A stretch of DNA of 14,754 bases from Stenotrophomonas maltophilia. GTDB lineage: Bacteria > Pseudomonadota > Gammaproteobacteria > Xanthomonadales > Xanthomonadaceae. Position numbers and translations under genes: made by a program. The stretch lies in NCBI GenBank assembly GCA_002386405.1, contig DGIP01000235.1:1-14754 (forward strand), written 5' to 3'. Positions 1 to 7,151 of this stretch are shown here, one piece after another (position 1 is the stretch's first letter; the number at the start of each line of letters is the position of its first letter). Below the pieces are notes generated by a model, which was not told where the DNA came from, searched no databases, and worked only from the letters and a program-made list of their open reading frames with translations.

Positions 1-16
1 CAAGATCATCAAGTAA
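1..16 (+). CDS. tuf: 3' end of probable elongation factor Tu (partial)
   Basis: Only the last four sense codons (Lys-Ile-Ile-Lys) and a TAA stop at 14-16 lie inside the window. The fragment is too short to identify by itself. The call rests on gene order: in gammaproteobacteria the gene immediately before rpsJ is usually a tuf copy (str operon rpsL-rpsG-fusA-tufA), and a C-terminus ending in a short basic/hydrophobic stretch is compatible with EF-Tu, the GTPase that brings aminoacyl-tRNA to the ribosome. Any other gene ending in these residues would look the same here. Confidence 0.5.
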
Positions 17-32
17 TCTGCTAGACTCTGCG

Positions 33-62
33 CCCCGATGTTGCCTGGGTAGGGCATCGGGG
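33..62 (+). terminator. Possible stem-loop terminator after the upstream gene
   Basis: An 8-bp perfect stem, CCCCGATG at 33-40 pairing with CATCGGGG at 55-62, encloses a 14-nt loop and starts 16 nt after the probable tuf stop. It is followed by TTGCAACA rather than a run of T, so it is at best an imperfect intrinsic terminator. It may instead be an mRNA 3'-end protecting hairpin. Its position between the previous stop and the S10 promoter is what suggests a 3'-end role. Confidence 0.4.
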
Positions 63-158
63 TTGCAACACAAACGGGAAAAGAGGCGCAGGACGCACCT
101 CGTGTTCCCCAGACCAGGAAGGGTCGCGCCATTCAGGCAGTGTCAACAGGACCCCCTG

Positions 159-188
159 TTGACCGCCGCGTTGTATGCGCGCTATACT
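159..188 (+). promoter_or_regulatory. Candidate sigma70 promoter of the S10 operon
   Basis: TTGACC at 159-164 (5 of 6 matches to the TTGACA -35 consensus) is separated by 18 bp from TATACT at 183-188 (5 of 6 matches to TATAAT). Transcription would start near 195, which puts the first leader hairpin (from 199) almost at the RNA 5' end. It is the best-matching promoter in the window and lies upstream of the first ribosomal gene, so it probably drives rpsJ and the genes that follow. The start site is not shown experimentally. Confidence 0.75.
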
Positions 189-198
189 TTTTGTCTGG

Positions 199-333
199 GC
201 AGATCGGGAGACCGGTCTGCCTCGATTTTTGAGGTCTACGGAAAGATCTTGTCGCCGCGCAGGAATGTGCGGCGTCCGCATTCAGGATATTCATGGGACA
301 AGGCAACCCAGAGGCCTTGTCCGTCGCTCTTTT
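199..333 (+). promoter_or_regulatory. Structured S10-operon mRNA leader, candidate autoregulatory element
   Basis: Three consecutive stems fill the leader. Hairpin 1: GCAGATCGG (199-207) with CCGGTCTGC (212-220), 9 bp with one G-T wobble and a GAGA (GNRA) loop. Hairpin 2: CGCCGCGCA (253-261) with TGTGCGGCG (266-274), 9 bp with one wobble and a GGAA (GNRA) loop. Hairpin 3: GGACAAGGC (296-304) with GCCTTGTCC (314-322), 9 perfect bp and a 9-nt loop, followed by a T-rich stretch TCTTTT at 328-333 just ahead of the rpsJ Shine-Dalgarno. Between stems 1 and 2 a weaker CCTC/GAGG pairing (220-223/231-234) competes for the end of stem 1. In enteric bacteria L4 binds the S10 leader and represses the operon at both transcription and translation; that this leader does the same is inference. 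Hairpin 3 plus its U-rich tail is the likeliest attenuator. Confidence 0.6.
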
Positions 334-352
334 AACGAAGGAACCTACCGCC

Positions 353-664
353 ATGGCGGACCAAAAGATCCGGATTCGGTTGAAGGCGTTCGATCATCGT
401 TTGATCGACCGTTCGGCCAGCGAGATCGTTGAAACGGCAAAGCGGACCGGCGCGCAAGTGCGTGGCCCGATCCCGCTGCCGACCAAGATCGAGCGTTACA
501 CCATTCTCGTCTCGCCGCACGTCGACAAGGACGCGCGTGACCAGTACGAGACCCGCACGCACAAGCGCGTGCTCGACATCGTCGACCCCAACGACAAGAC
601 CGTGGACGCGCTGATGAAGCTCGAACTGGCTGCCGGCGTCGACGTTCAGATCAAGCTGACCTGA
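353..664 (+). CDS. rpsJ: 30S ribosomal protein S10 (uS10)
   Basis: 103-residue protein matching the full length of S10, a 30S head protein that also acts, as NusE, in transcription antitermination with NusB. The segment [15 protein letters not shown] at the N-terminus and [22 protein letters not shown] in the middle, which carries the extended loop, are typical of the family. An in-frame ATG at 293 would add 20 residues that do not look like S10 and would lie inside leader hairpin 3. The ATG at 353 has AAGGA at 338-342, 10 nt upstream, and gives the standard N-terminus [10 protein letters not shown]. It is the first gene of the S10 operon, 11 nt before rplC. Confidence 0.97.
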   Translation: MADQKIRIRLKAFDHRLIDRSASEIVETAKRTGAQVRGPIPLPTKIERYTILVSPHVDKDARDQYETRTHKRVLDIVDPNDKTVDALMKLELAAGVDVQIKLT

Positions 665-675
665 GGACTACGACC

Positions 676-1326
676 ATGACGAAGAAATATTCGTTGGGCT
701 TCGTGGGCCGCAAGGCTGGCATGAGCCGCGTGTTCACCGAAGATGGCCAGGCCATCCCGGTGACCCTGATTGAAGCTACCCCGAACCGCATCGCGCAGAT
801 CAAGACCGTCGAAGCTGACGGCTACAGCGCCGTGCAGGTGACCGTCGGCGCGCGTCGCGCTGCCCTGGTCAACAAGCCGGAAGCCGGCCACTTCGCCAAG
901 GCGAAGGTGGAAGCGGGTCGTGGCCTGTGGGAATTCCGCGTTGAAGACGCGCAGCTCGGCGATTTCGCCGTTGGCGGCGAAGTCAAGGCGGACATCTTTG
1001 AAGTTGGCCAGAAGGTCGACGTCCAGGGTGTCACCAAGGGTAAGGGCTTCCAGGGCACCATCAAGCGCTACAACTTCCGTATGGGCGATGCAACCCACGG
1101 TAACTCGCTGTCGCATCGCGCGCCGGGTTCGCTGGGCCAGCGCCAGACCCCGGGTCGCGTTTTCCCGGGCAAGAAGATGTCGGGCCACATGGGTGCCGTG
1201 CAGCAGAGCACGCAGAACCTGGAAGTTGTCAAGGTCGACGTCGAGCGCGGTCTGATCGCGATTCGTGGCGCCGTGCCTGGCGCTGCGGGTGGTGACGTGA
1301 TCGTGCGTCCGGCTAGCAAGGCATAA
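676..1326 (+). CDS. rplC: 50S ribosomal protein L3 (uL3)
   Basis: 216-residue L3, an early assembly protein that binds near the 3' end of 23S rRNA and sends a loop towards the peptidyl transferase centre. The diagnostic segment [20 protein letters not shown] (residues 141-160) is followed by [13 protein letters not shown]. In E. coli a glutamine in the GQxQTPG motif is N5-methylated by PrmB; both glutamines are present here (155 and 157), so the protein should be a substrate, although PrmB itself is not in the window. GAGGA at 663-667 overlaps the rpsJ stop and sits 8 nt before the ATG, suggesting translational coupling. Confidence 0.97.
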   Translation: MTKKYSLGFVGRKAGMSRVFTEDGQAIPVTLIEATPNRIAQIKTVEADGYSAVQVTVGARRAALVNKPEAGHFAKAKVEAGRGLWEFRVEDAQLGDFAVGGEVKADIFEVGQKVDVQGVTKGKGFQGTIKRYNFRMGDATHGNSLSHRAPGSLGQRQTPGRVFPGKKMSGHMGAVQQSTQNLEVVKVDVERGLIAIRGAVPGAAGGDVIVRPASKA

Positions 1327-1338
1327 GGAGAGATGACG

Positions 1339-1944
1339 ATGGAACTCGTTATCACGGGTAGCAACAACAAGGTCTCGGTCTCCGATGCCGTGTTCGGTCG
1401 CGATTTCAGCGAAGATCTGGTCCACCAGGTCGTCGTTGCCTATCGCAATGCCGGTCGCGCCGGCACCAAGGCACAGAAGACTCGTTCTGAAGTGGCTGGT
1501 ACCACCAAGAAGTCGAAGAAGCAGAAGGGCGGCGGTGCGCGTCATGGCGCGCTGACGGCTCCGATCTTCGTCGGCGGCGGTGTCACCTTCGCGGCCAAGC
1601 CGCGCAGCTTCGAACAGAAGGTCAACCGCAAGCAGTACCGTGCCGCCATGTGCGCGATCCTGTCCGAGCTGAACCGCCAGGGCCGTCTGACCATCGTGGA
1701 GTCCTTCGATGTCGAAGCGACCAGCACGAAGGCTCTGATCGCCAAGCTGGCCGGCCTGGAAGTGGGCAAGCGCCCGCTGATCGTCACCGAGGAAGCCACC
1801 GAACACCTGTACCTGTCGGCCCGCAACATTCCCTACGTGGAAGTGCGTGACGTGCAGGGCCTGGATCCGGTGTCGCTGGTCGGTGCCGACACGGTCGTCA
1901 TCACCGCTGACGCGGTCAAGAAGGTCGAGGAGTGGCTGGCATGA
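1339..1944 (+). CDS. rplD: 50S ribosomal protein L4 (uL4), probable operon repressor
   Basis: 201-residue L4. The globular domain is interrupted by the long Gly/Lys/Arg-rich loop (about residues 40-90, including [20 protein letters not shown]) that lines the nascent-peptide exit tunnel. In E. coli L4 also binds the S10-operon leader and represses the whole operon, so it is the natural candidate partner for the structured leader at 199-333. Two ATGs lie two codons apart (1333 and 1339). TAAGGAGAG runs right up to 1333, leaving about 2 nt, whereas 1339 has about 8 nt of spacing and gives the family N-terminus [10 protein letters not shown], so 1339 is chosen. The 3' end overlaps rplW by 4 nt (ATGA). 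Confidence 0.96.
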   Translation: MELVITGSNNKVSVSDAVFGRDFSEDLVHQVVVAYRNAGRAGTKAQKTRSEVAGTTKKSKKQKGGGARHGALTAPIFVGGGVTFAAKPRSFEQKVNRKQYRAAMCAILSELNRQGRLTIVESFDVEATSTKALIAKLAGLEVGKRPLIVTEEATEHLYLSARNIPYVEVRDVQGLDPVSLVGADTVVITADAVKKVEEWLA

Positions 1945-2240
1945 ACAGCAACGAAAAAATCTTCAGCGTGCTGCGTGCTCCGCGAGTCTCCGAAAAGACC
2001 GCGCGCCTGCAGGAACATTCCAACCAGTATGTCTTCGAGATCTCGAACGAAGCGACCAAGGCCGACGTGAAGGCCGCGGTAGAGCAGTTGTTCGACGTCA
2101 AGGTCGAAGCGGTCAACGTGCTGAACGTGAAGGGCAAGAACAAGTCCTTCCGTAACCGCACCGGCCGCCGCGGCGATTGGCGCAAGGCGTACGTGCGTCT
2201 CGCCGATGGCCAGTCCATCGATGTAACGGCCAAGGCCTGA
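1941..2240 (+). CDS. rplW: 50S ribosomal protein L23 (uL23)
   Basis: 99-residue L23, located beside the polypeptide exit, where it docks trigger factor and SRP. The motif [10 protein letters not shown] (residues 11-20) contains Glu18, the residue known in E. coli to contact trigger factor. The C-terminal half has the basic loop ([22 protein letters not shown]) that reaches into the tunnel. The start ATG overlaps the rplD stop as ATGA, with GAGGAG upstream at 1927-1932. A GTG at 1932 in the same frame would add only three residues and would overlap that Shine-Dalgarno, so it is rejected. Confidence 0.96.
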   Translation: MNSNEKIFSVLRAPRVSEKTARLQEHSNQYVFEISNEATKADVKAAVEQLFDVKVEAVNVLNVKGKNKSFRNRTGRRGDWRKAYVRLADGQSIDVTAKA

Positions 2241-2250
2241 GGTACATCCC

Positions 2251-3078
2251 ATGCCATTGATGAAATTCAAGCCCACTTCCCCCGGCCGCCGTTCGGCCGT
2301 GCGCGTGGTTACGCCCGATCTGCACAAGGGCGCACCGCACGCAGCGTTGCTGGAGCCGAAGAGCAATACTGGTGGTCGTAACCACCACGGTCGCATCACC
2401 ACCCGTCACGTGGGCGGTGGTCACAAGCAGCATTACCGTCTGATTGACTTCAAGCGCAACAAGGAAGGCATTCCGGCGCGCGTGGAACGCATCGAATACG
2501 ATCCGAACCGCACCGCCCATATCGCCCTGCTGTGCTACGTCGACGGCGAGCGCCGCTACATCATCGCACCGAAGGGCCTGAAGGCCGGTGACCAGGTGAT
2601 CGCGGGTTCGGATGCGCCGATCAAGACCGGCAACACCCTGCCGCTGCGCAACATCCCGGTTGGTACCACTGTCCACGGCATCGAACTGAAGCCGGGCAAG
2701 GGTGCCCAGATCGCGCGTGCCGCCGGCGCTGCCGTGCAGCTCGTTGCTCGTGAAGGCGTCTTCGCCACCCTGCGCCTGCGCTCGGGTGAAATGCGCAAGG
2801 TGCCGGTCGAGTGCCGCGCAACGATCGGTGAAGTCGGCAACGACGAACACAACCTGGAAAAGCTGGGCAAGGCTGGCGCCAAGCGCTGGCGCGGTGTCCG
2901 CCCGACCGTTCGTGGTGCTGCCATGAACCCGGTTGACCACCCGCACGGTGGTGGTGAGGCGAAGGCCGGCCAGGGTAATCCGCATCCGGTCACCCCGTGG
3001 GGTGTCCCGACCAAGGGTTACAAGACGCGCAAGAACAAGCGCACCCAGCAATTCATCGTCCGCGATCGTAGGGGCTAA
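2251..3078 (+). CDS. rplB: 50S ribosomal protein L2 (uL2)
   Basis: 275-residue L2, a primary 23S rRNA binding protein needed for subunit association and peptidyl transferase activity. The opening [20 protein letters not shown] and the C-terminal hallmark [16 protein letters not shown] are present. The latter holds His230 and His232; His230 corresponds to the functionally important His229 of E. coli L2. The last 35 residues are very basic, as is usual ([19 protein letters not shown]). TGAGG at 2238-2242 overlaps the rplW stop, 8 nt before the ATG. Confidence 0.97.
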   Translation: MPLMKFKPTSPGRRSAVRVVTPDLHKGAPHAALLEPKSNTGGRNHHGRITTRHVGGGHKQHYRLIDFKRNKEGIPARVERIEYDPNRTAHIALLCYVDGERRYIIAPKGLKAGDQVIAGSDAPIKTGNTLPLRNIPVGTTVHGIELKPGKGAQIARAAGAAVQLVAREGVFATLRLRSGEMRKVPVECRATIGEVGNDEHNLEKLGKAGAKRWRGVRPTVRGAAMNPVDHPHGGGEAKAGQGNPHPVTPWGVPTKGYKTRKNKRTQQFIVRDRRG

Positions 3079-3084
3079 TCGACC

Positions 3085-3354
3085 ATGGCACGTTCACTCA
3101 AGAAGGGCCCGTTCGTCGATCACCACCTCGTCAAGAAGGTGGAGGCCGCTGCGGGTAGCAAGAAGCCGATCAAGACCTGGTCGCGCCGTTCGATGATCCT
3201 GCCGGAAATGGTAGGCATCACCATCGCCGTTCATAACGGTAAGAACCACGTTCCGGTGCTCGTCAACGAGAACATGGTCGGCCACAAGCTCGGCGAATTT
3301 GCCATCACCCGGACCTTCAAGGGTCACGGTGGTGACAAGAAGTCGGGCAAGTAA
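3085..3354 (+). CDS. rpsS: 30S ribosomal protein S19 (uS19)
   Basis: 89-residue S19 that forms a complex with S13 in the 30S head, near the A-site tRNA. The family start [20 protein letters not shown], the core [15 protein letters not shown] and the ending [12 protein letters not shown] are all intact. The spacing from rplB is 6 nt. The Shine-Dalgarno AGGGG (3070-3074) lies in the last codons of rplB and is only moderate, which would make reinitiation after rplB translation useful. Confidence 0.96.
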   Translation: MARSLKKGPFVDHHLVKKVEAAAGSKKPIKTWSRRSMILPEMVGITIAVHNGKNHVPVLVNENMVGHKLGEFAITRTFKGHGGDKKSGK

Positions 3355-3366
3355 GGAGAGATGACA

Positions 3367-3702
3367 ATGGAAGCGAAAGCAATCCTGCGCTCCGCGCGCA
3401 TCTCTGCGCAGAAAGCCCGCCTGGTCGCTGACCAGGTGCGCGGCCTGCCGGCCGAGCGTGCGGTAAACCTGCTGAAGTTCTCGGACAAGAAGGCTGCCCA
3501 CCTGATCAAGAAGGTGGTGGAGTCGGCTATTGCCAATGCCGAGAACAACCAGGGCGCCGACGTCGACGAGCTTAAGGTTCAGACCATCATGGTTGATGAA
3601 GGTCCGACCCTGAAGCGTTTCATGGCGCGGGCGAAAGGCCGCGGCACCCGCATCCTCAAGCGCACCAGCCACATCACTGTGGTTGTGGGCGCCGGCAAGT
3701 AA
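3367..3702 (+). CDS. rplV: 50S ribosomal protein L22 (uL22)
   Basis: 111-residue L22. The alpha/beta domain opens with [20 protein letters not shown], and the extended beta-hairpin (about residues 80-102, containing [20 protein letters not shown]) reaches the constriction of the exit tunnel. Deletions in this hairpin cause macrolide resistance in E. coli; no deletion is visible here. As in rplD, two ATGs lie two codons apart (3361 and 3367). TAAGGAGAG ends at 3360, so 3361 is too close and 3367, with about 8 nt of spacing, is preferred. It follows rpsS by 12 nt. Confidence 0.95.
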   Translation: MEAKAILRSARISAQKARLVADQVRGLPAERAVNLLKFSDKKAAHLIKKVVESAIANAENNQGADVDELKVQTIMVDEGPTLKRFMARAKGRGTRILKRTSHITVVVGAGK

Positions 3703-3719
3703 GCGGAAAGGAAAACACC

Positions 3720-4454
3720 ATGGGTCATAAAGTTCATCCGATTGGTATCCGCCTCGGCATCTCCAAGGACTGGAACTCCAAGTGGTACGCCAACAAGGCC
3801 GAGTTCGCTGGTTATCTGGCGGCCGACCTGAAGGTGCGGGACATGCTGCGCAAGAAGCTCGCGCAGGCCGGCATCAGCAAGATCCTCATCGAACGTCCGG
3901 CGAAGACCGCCCGCGTGACGATCCACACCGCCCGTCCGGGCGTGGTGATCGGCAAGCGTGGCGAGGACATCGAGAAGCTGCGCAAGGAAGTGAGCGAAAT
4001 GATGGGCGTCCCGGCGCACATCAACGTCACTGAAGTGCGCAAGCCCGAGCTGGACGCACAGCTGGTTGCCGAGTCCATCGCGCAGCAGCTGGAGCGTCGC
4101 ATCATGTTCCGCCGCGCAATGAAGCGCTCGGTCGGCAACGCGATGCGCCTCGGTGCCCTGGGCATCAAGGTCAACGTCGGTGGCCGCTTGAACGGTGCTG
4201 AAATCGCCCGTTCGGAGTGGTACCGCGAAGGCCGCGTGCCGCTGCACACGCTGCGTGCCGACATCGACTATGGCTTCGCTGAAGCCAAGACGACCTACGG
4301 CATCATCGGCATCAAGGTCTGGATCTACAAGGGCGAGGTTTTCGATTTCTCCCAGGTTGGCCAGGAAAAGCAGGACGACACCCCGTCGCGCAACGATCGT
4401 AACGATCGCGGCGACCGCGGTGACCGTCAGCGCCCGGCCCGTGAAGCGAGGTAA
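3720..4454 (+). CDS. rpsC: 30S ribosomal protein S3 (uS3)
   Basis: 244-residue S3, part of the mRNA entry channel together with S4 and S5. It has a type II KH domain with the GKRG loop at residues 78-81 ([13 protein letters not shown]) and a basic patch FRRAMKR around residues 130-136 in the region tied to mRNA helicase activity in E. coli. The C-terminal domain ([20 protein letters not shown]) is standard. It is about 11 residues longer than the E. coli protein because of a low-complexity tail (residues 219-244) with the triplets [23 protein letters not shown] at 3705-3715 supplies the ribosome binding site. Confidence 0.97.
   Translation: MGHKVHPIGIRLGISKDWNSKWYANKAEFAGYLAADLKVRDMLRKKLAQAGISKILIERPAKTARVTIHTARPGVVIGKRGEDIEKLRKEVSEMMGVPAHINVTEVRKPELDAQLVAESIAQQLERRIMFRRAMKRSVGNAMRLGALGIKVNVGGRLNGAEIARSEWYREGRVPLHTLRADIDYGFAEAKTTYGIIGIKVWIYKGEVFDFSQVGQEKQDDTPSRNDRNDRGDRGDRQRPAREAR
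4392..4427 (+). repeat. 9-nt tandem repeat coding the S3 C-terminal tail
   Basis: Four 9-nt units encode [12 protein letters not shown] (S3 residues 225-236). The first two units share AACGATCG (4392-4399 and 4401-4408); the later two have drifted. It is an in-frame micro-repeat, so copy-number change would lengthen or shorten the tail without a frameshift. Confidence 0.7.
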
Positions 4455-4459
4455 CGACA

Positions 4460-4873
4460 ATGTTGCAACCCAAGCGAACCAAGTACCGCAAGGTACACAA
4501 GGGCCGTAACGATGGCCTGAGCTGGAGCGCCAACGCTGTCAGCTTCGGCGAATACGGCCTGAAGGCAACCGCCCACGGTCAGCTGACCGCGCGCCAGATC
4601 GAAGCGGCCCGCCGCTCGATCAGCCGCTACGTCAAGCGCGGTGGCAAGATGTGGATCCGAGTGTTCCCCGACAAGCCGATCACCAAGAAGCCCATCGAAG
4701 TCCGAATGGGTTCTGGTAAGGGCAACGTGGAGTACTGGGTAGCCCAGATCCAGCCCGGCCGCATGATCTATGAAATTGAAGGTGTGGGTGAAGACGTGGC
4801 ACGCGAGGCGTTCCGCCTGGCAGCTGCCAAGCTCTCCGTGACCACCACTTTCGTGACCCGGACGGTGATGTGA
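4460..4873 (+). CDS. rplP: 50S ribosomal protein L16 (uL16)
   Basis: 137-residue L16, a late-assembling protein next to the A-site tRNA elbow. The start [17 protein letters not shown], the core [20 protein letters not shown] and the end TTFVTRTVM are diagnostic. Arg82 in VRMG corresponds to E. coli Arg81, the residue hydroxylated by the oxygenase RoxA (YcfD); whether this organism carries that enzyme cannot be seen here. The gene starts 5 nt after the rpsC stop, with GAGGTAA overlapping that stop. Its own stop shares one base with the rpmC start (TGATG). Confidence 0.97.
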   Translation: MLQPKRTKYRKVHKGRNDGLSWSANAVSFGEYGLKATAHGQLTARQIEAARRSISRYVKRGGKMWIRVFPDKPITKKPIEVRMGSGKGNVEYWVAQIQPGRMIYEIEGVGEDVAREAFRLAAAKLSVTTTFVTRTVM

Positions 4874-5058
4874 TGGATATCAAACAACTTCGCGAAAAGT
4901 CGGCTGACGACCTGAAGTCCCATTTGGTTGACCTGCGTAAGGAGCAGTTCTCGCTCCGCATGCAGCAGGTCACCGGGCAGCTGCCGAAGACTCACGAAAC
5001 CCGCCGGGTCCGCCGCGAGATTGCTCGCGTCAAGACCCTGCTCGGCAGCAACAAGTAA
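4873..5058 (+). CDS. rpmC: 50S ribosomal protein L29 (uL29)
   Basis: 61-residue L29, an all-helical protein near the exit tunnel beside L23. It has the expected two-helix pattern: [20 protein letters not shown], then [17 protein letters not shown] and the basic end [16 protein letters not shown]. The ATG at 4873 overlaps the rplP stop as TGATG. A GTG one codon earlier (4870) is also in frame but offers no better ribosome binding site. No clear Shine-Dalgarno precedes it, so translation is probably coupled to rplP termination. Confidence 0.95.
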   Translation: MDIKQLREKSADDLKSHLVDLRKEQFSLRMQQVTGQLPKTHETRRVRREIARVKTLLGSNK

Positions 5059-5069
5059 GGATGGCCGCG

Positions 5070-5339
5070 ATGAGCGACAATACTGAAAACAAGCAGCTGC
5101 GCACGGTCGAAGGCCGTGTCGTCAGCAACAAGATGGACAAGACGGTCACCGTGCTGGTGGAGCGCCTGGTCAAGCACAAGCTTTACGGCAAGTACTTGAA
5201 GCGTTCGACCAAGCTGCACGCGCACGATGCCGACAACGCCTGCAATGAAGGCGATGTCGTGCTGGTGACCGAAATTGCTCCGATGTCCAAGACCAAGAAC
5301 TGGCGCGTGGTGGAAGTCATCACGCGTGCGGCTCAATAA
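5070..5339 (+). CDS. rpsQ: 30S ribosomal protein S17 (uS17)
   Basis: 89-residue S17, an OB-fold primary binder of 16S rRNA in the 30S body. [37 protein letters not shown] and the terminal [15 protein letters not shown] motif are all present. An ATG at 5061 in the same frame would add MAA, but it overlaps the Shine-Dalgarno TAAGGA (5056-5061), which stands 8 nt before the ATG at 5070. This is the last gene of the classical S10 operon, yet only 13 nt separate it from rplN. Confidence 0.96.
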   Translation: MSDNTENKQLRTVEGRVVSNKMDKTVTVLVERLVKHKLYGKYLKRSTKLHAHDADNACNEGDVVLVTEIAPMSKTKNWRVVEVITRAAQ

Positions 5340-5352
5340 GGAGATCTGACTC

Positions 5353-5721
5353 ATGATCCAGATGCAGAGCTACCTCGAGGTCGCGGACAATTCCGGTGCC
5401 AAGGAAGTGATGTGCATCAAGGTGCTGGGCGGCTCCAAGCGTCGCTACGCACACATCGGTGACATCATCAAGGTCACCGTGAAGGATGCAATTCCGCGCG
5501 GCAAGGTCAAGAAGGGTGAAGTGTTCGACGCCGTCGTGGTGCGTACCCGCAAGGGTGTGCGTCGCGCCGATGGCTCGCTGATCCGTTTCGACGCCAATGC
5601 CGCGGTCCTGCTCAACAACAAGCAAGAGCCGATCGGCACCCGCATCTTCGGGCCGGTGACCCGTGAACTTCGTTCCGAGAAGTTCATGAAGATCGTCTCG
5701 CTCGCTCCCGAAGTGCTGTGA
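5353..5721 (+). CDS. rplN: 50S ribosomal protein L14 (uL14)
   Basis: 122-residue L14, which lies at the subunit interface and contacts 16S rRNA; in other bacteria it is the docking site of the silencing factor Rsf[21 protein letters not shown], the [19 protein letters not shown] strand and the terminal [13 protein letters not shown] motif are standard, and the length equals the usual 122-123. TAAGGAG (5337-5343) spans the rpsQ stop. It is the first gene of the textbook spc operon, but no separate promoter is visible in front of it. Confidence 0.97.
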   Translation: MIQMQSYLEVADNSGAKEVMCIKVLGGSKRRYAHIGDIIKVTVKDAIPRGKVKKGEVFDAVVVRTRKGVRRADGSLIRFDANAAVLLNNKQEPIGTRIFGPVTRELRSEKFMKIVSLAPEVL

Positions 5722-5737
5722 GCGACAGGAGATAATC

Positions 5738-6055
5738 ATGGCTAACCGTATCAAGAAGGGCGACCAGGTCGTCGTCAACACCGGCAAGGACAAGGGCAAG
5801 CAGGGCGAAGTCGTCCGCGTCGACGGCGATCGTGTGATCGTCGCCAACGTGAACATCGTCAAGCGCCACACCAAGCCGAACCCGCAGGCAGGCGTTGCCG
5901 GCGGCGTGGTCGAGCGTGAAGCGTCGATCCATATCTCCAACGTGAATGTGCTCAACCCGGCTTCGGGCAAGGGCGAGCGCGTTGGCTTCAAGGTGCTGGA
6001 GGATGGACGCAAACTGCGTGTGTTCCGCTCCAGCGGTGAGGCGCTCGACGCCTGA
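5738..6055 (+). CDS. rplX: 50S ribosomal protein L24 (uL24)
   Basis: 105-residue L24, an assembly initiator that binds domain I of 23S rRNA. The N-terminal KOW motif is clear ([20 protein letters not shown], residues 5-24), followed by [12 protein letters not shown] and [16 protein letters not shown] at 5727-5731 lies 6 nt before the start. It is 16 nt from rplN and 11 nt from rplE. Confidence 0.96.
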   Translation: MANRIKKGDQVVVNTGKDKGKQGEVVRVDGDRVIVANVNIVKRHTKPNPQAGVAGGVVEREASIHISNVNVLNPASGKGERVGFKVLEDGRKLRVFRSSGEALDA

Positions 6056-6066
6056 GGAATGAGAAG

Positions 6067-6609
6067 ATGAGTTCCCGTCTCGAAAAGTTCTACCAGGAAG
6101 AAGTGGTGCCGGCGCTGATGAAGCAGTTCGGCTACACCAATCCGATGCAGGTTCCCCGCCTGGTCAAGGTCACCCTGAACATGGGTGTCGGCGAAGCGGC
6201 GACCAACAAGAAGATCCTGGAAAATGCCGTCGCCGACATGGCCAAGGTCTCCGGCCAGAAGCCGATCGTGACCAAGTCCCGCGTCTCGGTGGCTTCGTTC
6301 AAGATCCGCGATGGTTGGCCGATCGGCTGCAAGACCACGCTGCGTCGTGCCAAGATGTATGAGTTCCTGGATCGCCTGATCAACATCTCGCTGCCGCGCG
6401 TGCGCGACTTCCGTGGTGTCTCGGGTCGTTCCTTCGACGGTCGCGGCAACTTCAACATGGGTGTGAAGGAACAGATCATCTTCCCGGAAATCGACTTCGA
6501 CGCTGTCGACGCGATCCGCGGCATGGATATCGCCATCACCACCACCGCCAAGACCGATGCGGAAGCGAAGGCGCTGCTTGCAGCGTTCAAGTTCCCGTTC
6601 CGTAACTGA
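6067..6609 (+). CDS. rplE: 50S ribosomal protein L5 (uL5)
   Basis: 180-residue L5, which anchors 5S rRNA with L18 in the central protuberance and contacts the P-site tRNA. Typical segments are [55 protein letters not shown] and the closing [26 protein letters not shown] at 6054-6059 overlaps the rplX stop. An ATG at 6059, almost on top of that Shine-Dalgarno, opens a three-codon frame that closes at the TGA overlapping the true start; it is unlikely to be used. In E. coli S8 represses spc at the rplE start, but I cannot recognise an S8 site here by eye. Confidence 0.97.
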   Translation: MSSRLEKFYQEEVVPALMKQFGYTNPMQVPRLVKVTLNMGVGEAATNKKILENAVADMAKVSGQKPIVTKSRVSVASFKIRDGWPIGCKTTLRRAKMYEFLDRLINISLPRVRDFRGVSGRSFDGRGNFNMGVKEQIIFPEIDFDAVDAIRGMDIAITTTAKTDAEAKALLAAFKFPFRN

Positions 6610-6627
6610 TACGTCGAGGAATCCGAA

Positions 6628-6933
6628 ATGGCAAAGACCTCCATGGTCAACCGCGACCTGAAGCGTGCGAAGCTGGCCGTCAAGTACGCCGGCAAGCGTG
6701 AAGAGCTGAAGAAGATCATCTCCAGCACGACCGCTTCGTACGAAGAGAAGGAACAGGCCGTGATCAAGTTGCAGAAGCTGCCGCGCGATTCGTCGCCGAG
6801 CCGCCACCGCAACCGTTGCGAACTGTCGGGCCGCCCGCGTGGCGTGTACAGCAAGTTCGGCCTGGGCCGCAACAAGCTGCGCGAAGCCACCATGCGTGGT
6901 GACGTGCCGGGCCTGCGCAAGGCCAGCTGGTAA
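6628..6933 (+). CDS. rpsN: 30S ribosomal protein S14 (uS14), zinc-free type
   Basis: 101-residue S14 of the long, zinc-independent (C-) form: a single cysteine (Cys64 in [12 protein letters not shown]) stands where zinc-binding paralogs have CxxC pairs. It sits in the 30S head near S3 and S10. [16 protein letters not shown], the [16 protein letters not shown] segment and the end GLRKASW are standard. GAGGAA (6615-6620) precedes the ATG. After its stop, spc is interrupted by a 218-nt structured gap holding a terminator. Confidence 0.97.
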   Translation: MAKTSMVNRDLKRAKLAVKYAGKREELKKIISSTTASYEEKEQAVIKLQKLPRDSSPSRHRNRCELSGRPRGVYSKFGLGRNKLREATMRGDVPGLRKASW

Positions 6934-6980
6934 GGGATTCGTCCCTGCAGTACGGGGTGGGCCTGTTCAGGTTCACCCCG
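6933..6980 (+). promoter_or_regulatory. Two stem-loops directly after rpsN
   Basis: A 5-bp stem AGGGA (6933-6937) / TCCCT (6942-6946) closed by a TTCG loop starts on the last base of the rpsN stop. It is followed by a 12-bp stem CGGGGTGGGCCT (6953-6964) / AGGTTCACCCCG (6969-6980), with two G-T wobbles and a GTTC loop. Neither has a T run after it. Their likely roles are protecting the mRNA 3' end or slowing polymerase before the terminator that follows. Confidence 0.5.
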
Positions 6981-6985
6981 ACTTG

Positions 6986-7014
6986 AAGAGTCCGACCCCG
7001 GTCGGGCTCTTTTT
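6986..7014 (+). terminator. Intrinsic terminator between rpsN and rpsH
   Basis: The stem GAGTCCGAC (6988-6996) / GTCGGGCTC (7001-7009) is 9 bp with one wobble and a CCCG loop. It is extended by A-T pairs at its base and followed at once by five T (7010-7014). This is a textbook Rho-independent terminator placed in the middle of what is normally one operon. It must be partial, or be followed by a promoter, because the genes downstream are essential. Confidence 0.75.
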
Positions 7015-7018
7015 GTCG

Positions 7019-7024
7019 TATACT
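7019..7024 (+). promoter_or_regulatory. -10-like box just after the internal terminator
   Basis: TATACT, the same hexamer as in the S10 promoter, lies 4 nt after the terminator T run. At 15-18 bp upstream there is only GC-rich terminator sequence and no recognisable -35 box, and no TG extension precedes the hexamer. A promoter here would need an activator or another sigma factor, so this is a weak call supported mainly by the need to transcribe rpsH-secY. Confidence 0.35.
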
Positions 7025-7077
7025 CCCGCGTCTCACCCGGCTGTACAGGGTGGGGTAGGGCGCAACACCCGAACGAC

Positions 7078-7091
7078 GGGCCTCCAGGCCC
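7078..7091 (+). promoter_or_regulatory. Small stem-loop in the rpsH leader
   Basis: A perfect 5-bp stem GGGCC (7078-7082) / GGCCC (7087-7091) with a TCCA loop sits about 60 nt before the rpsH start. A further CACCC (7034-7038) / GGGTG (7048-7052) pairing lies just upstream. The two may form a leader for the second half of spc. No known ribosomal-protein binding motif was recognised. Confidence 0.35.
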
Positions 7092-7151
7092 ATTTCAGAA
7101 ATAGCAAGATTTTCGCGAAAGCGGATATCGGTGCACTCAAAGGTATCGACT

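Noticed and set aside
63..335. Open frames of 73-90 codons in the tuf/rpsJ gap on both strands
   Set aside because: They cross the promoter and leader hairpins, lack ribosome binding sites and give arginine/serine-rich translations without family resemblance.
646..1806. 386-codon open frame on the minus strand opposite rplC/rplD
   Set aside because: Same artefact; the opposite strand encodes complete L3 and L4.
5320..6807. 495-codon open frame on the minus strand opposite rplN-rpsN
   Set aside because: It spans four certain ribosomal genes and has no domain pattern; an antisense artefact of codon bias.
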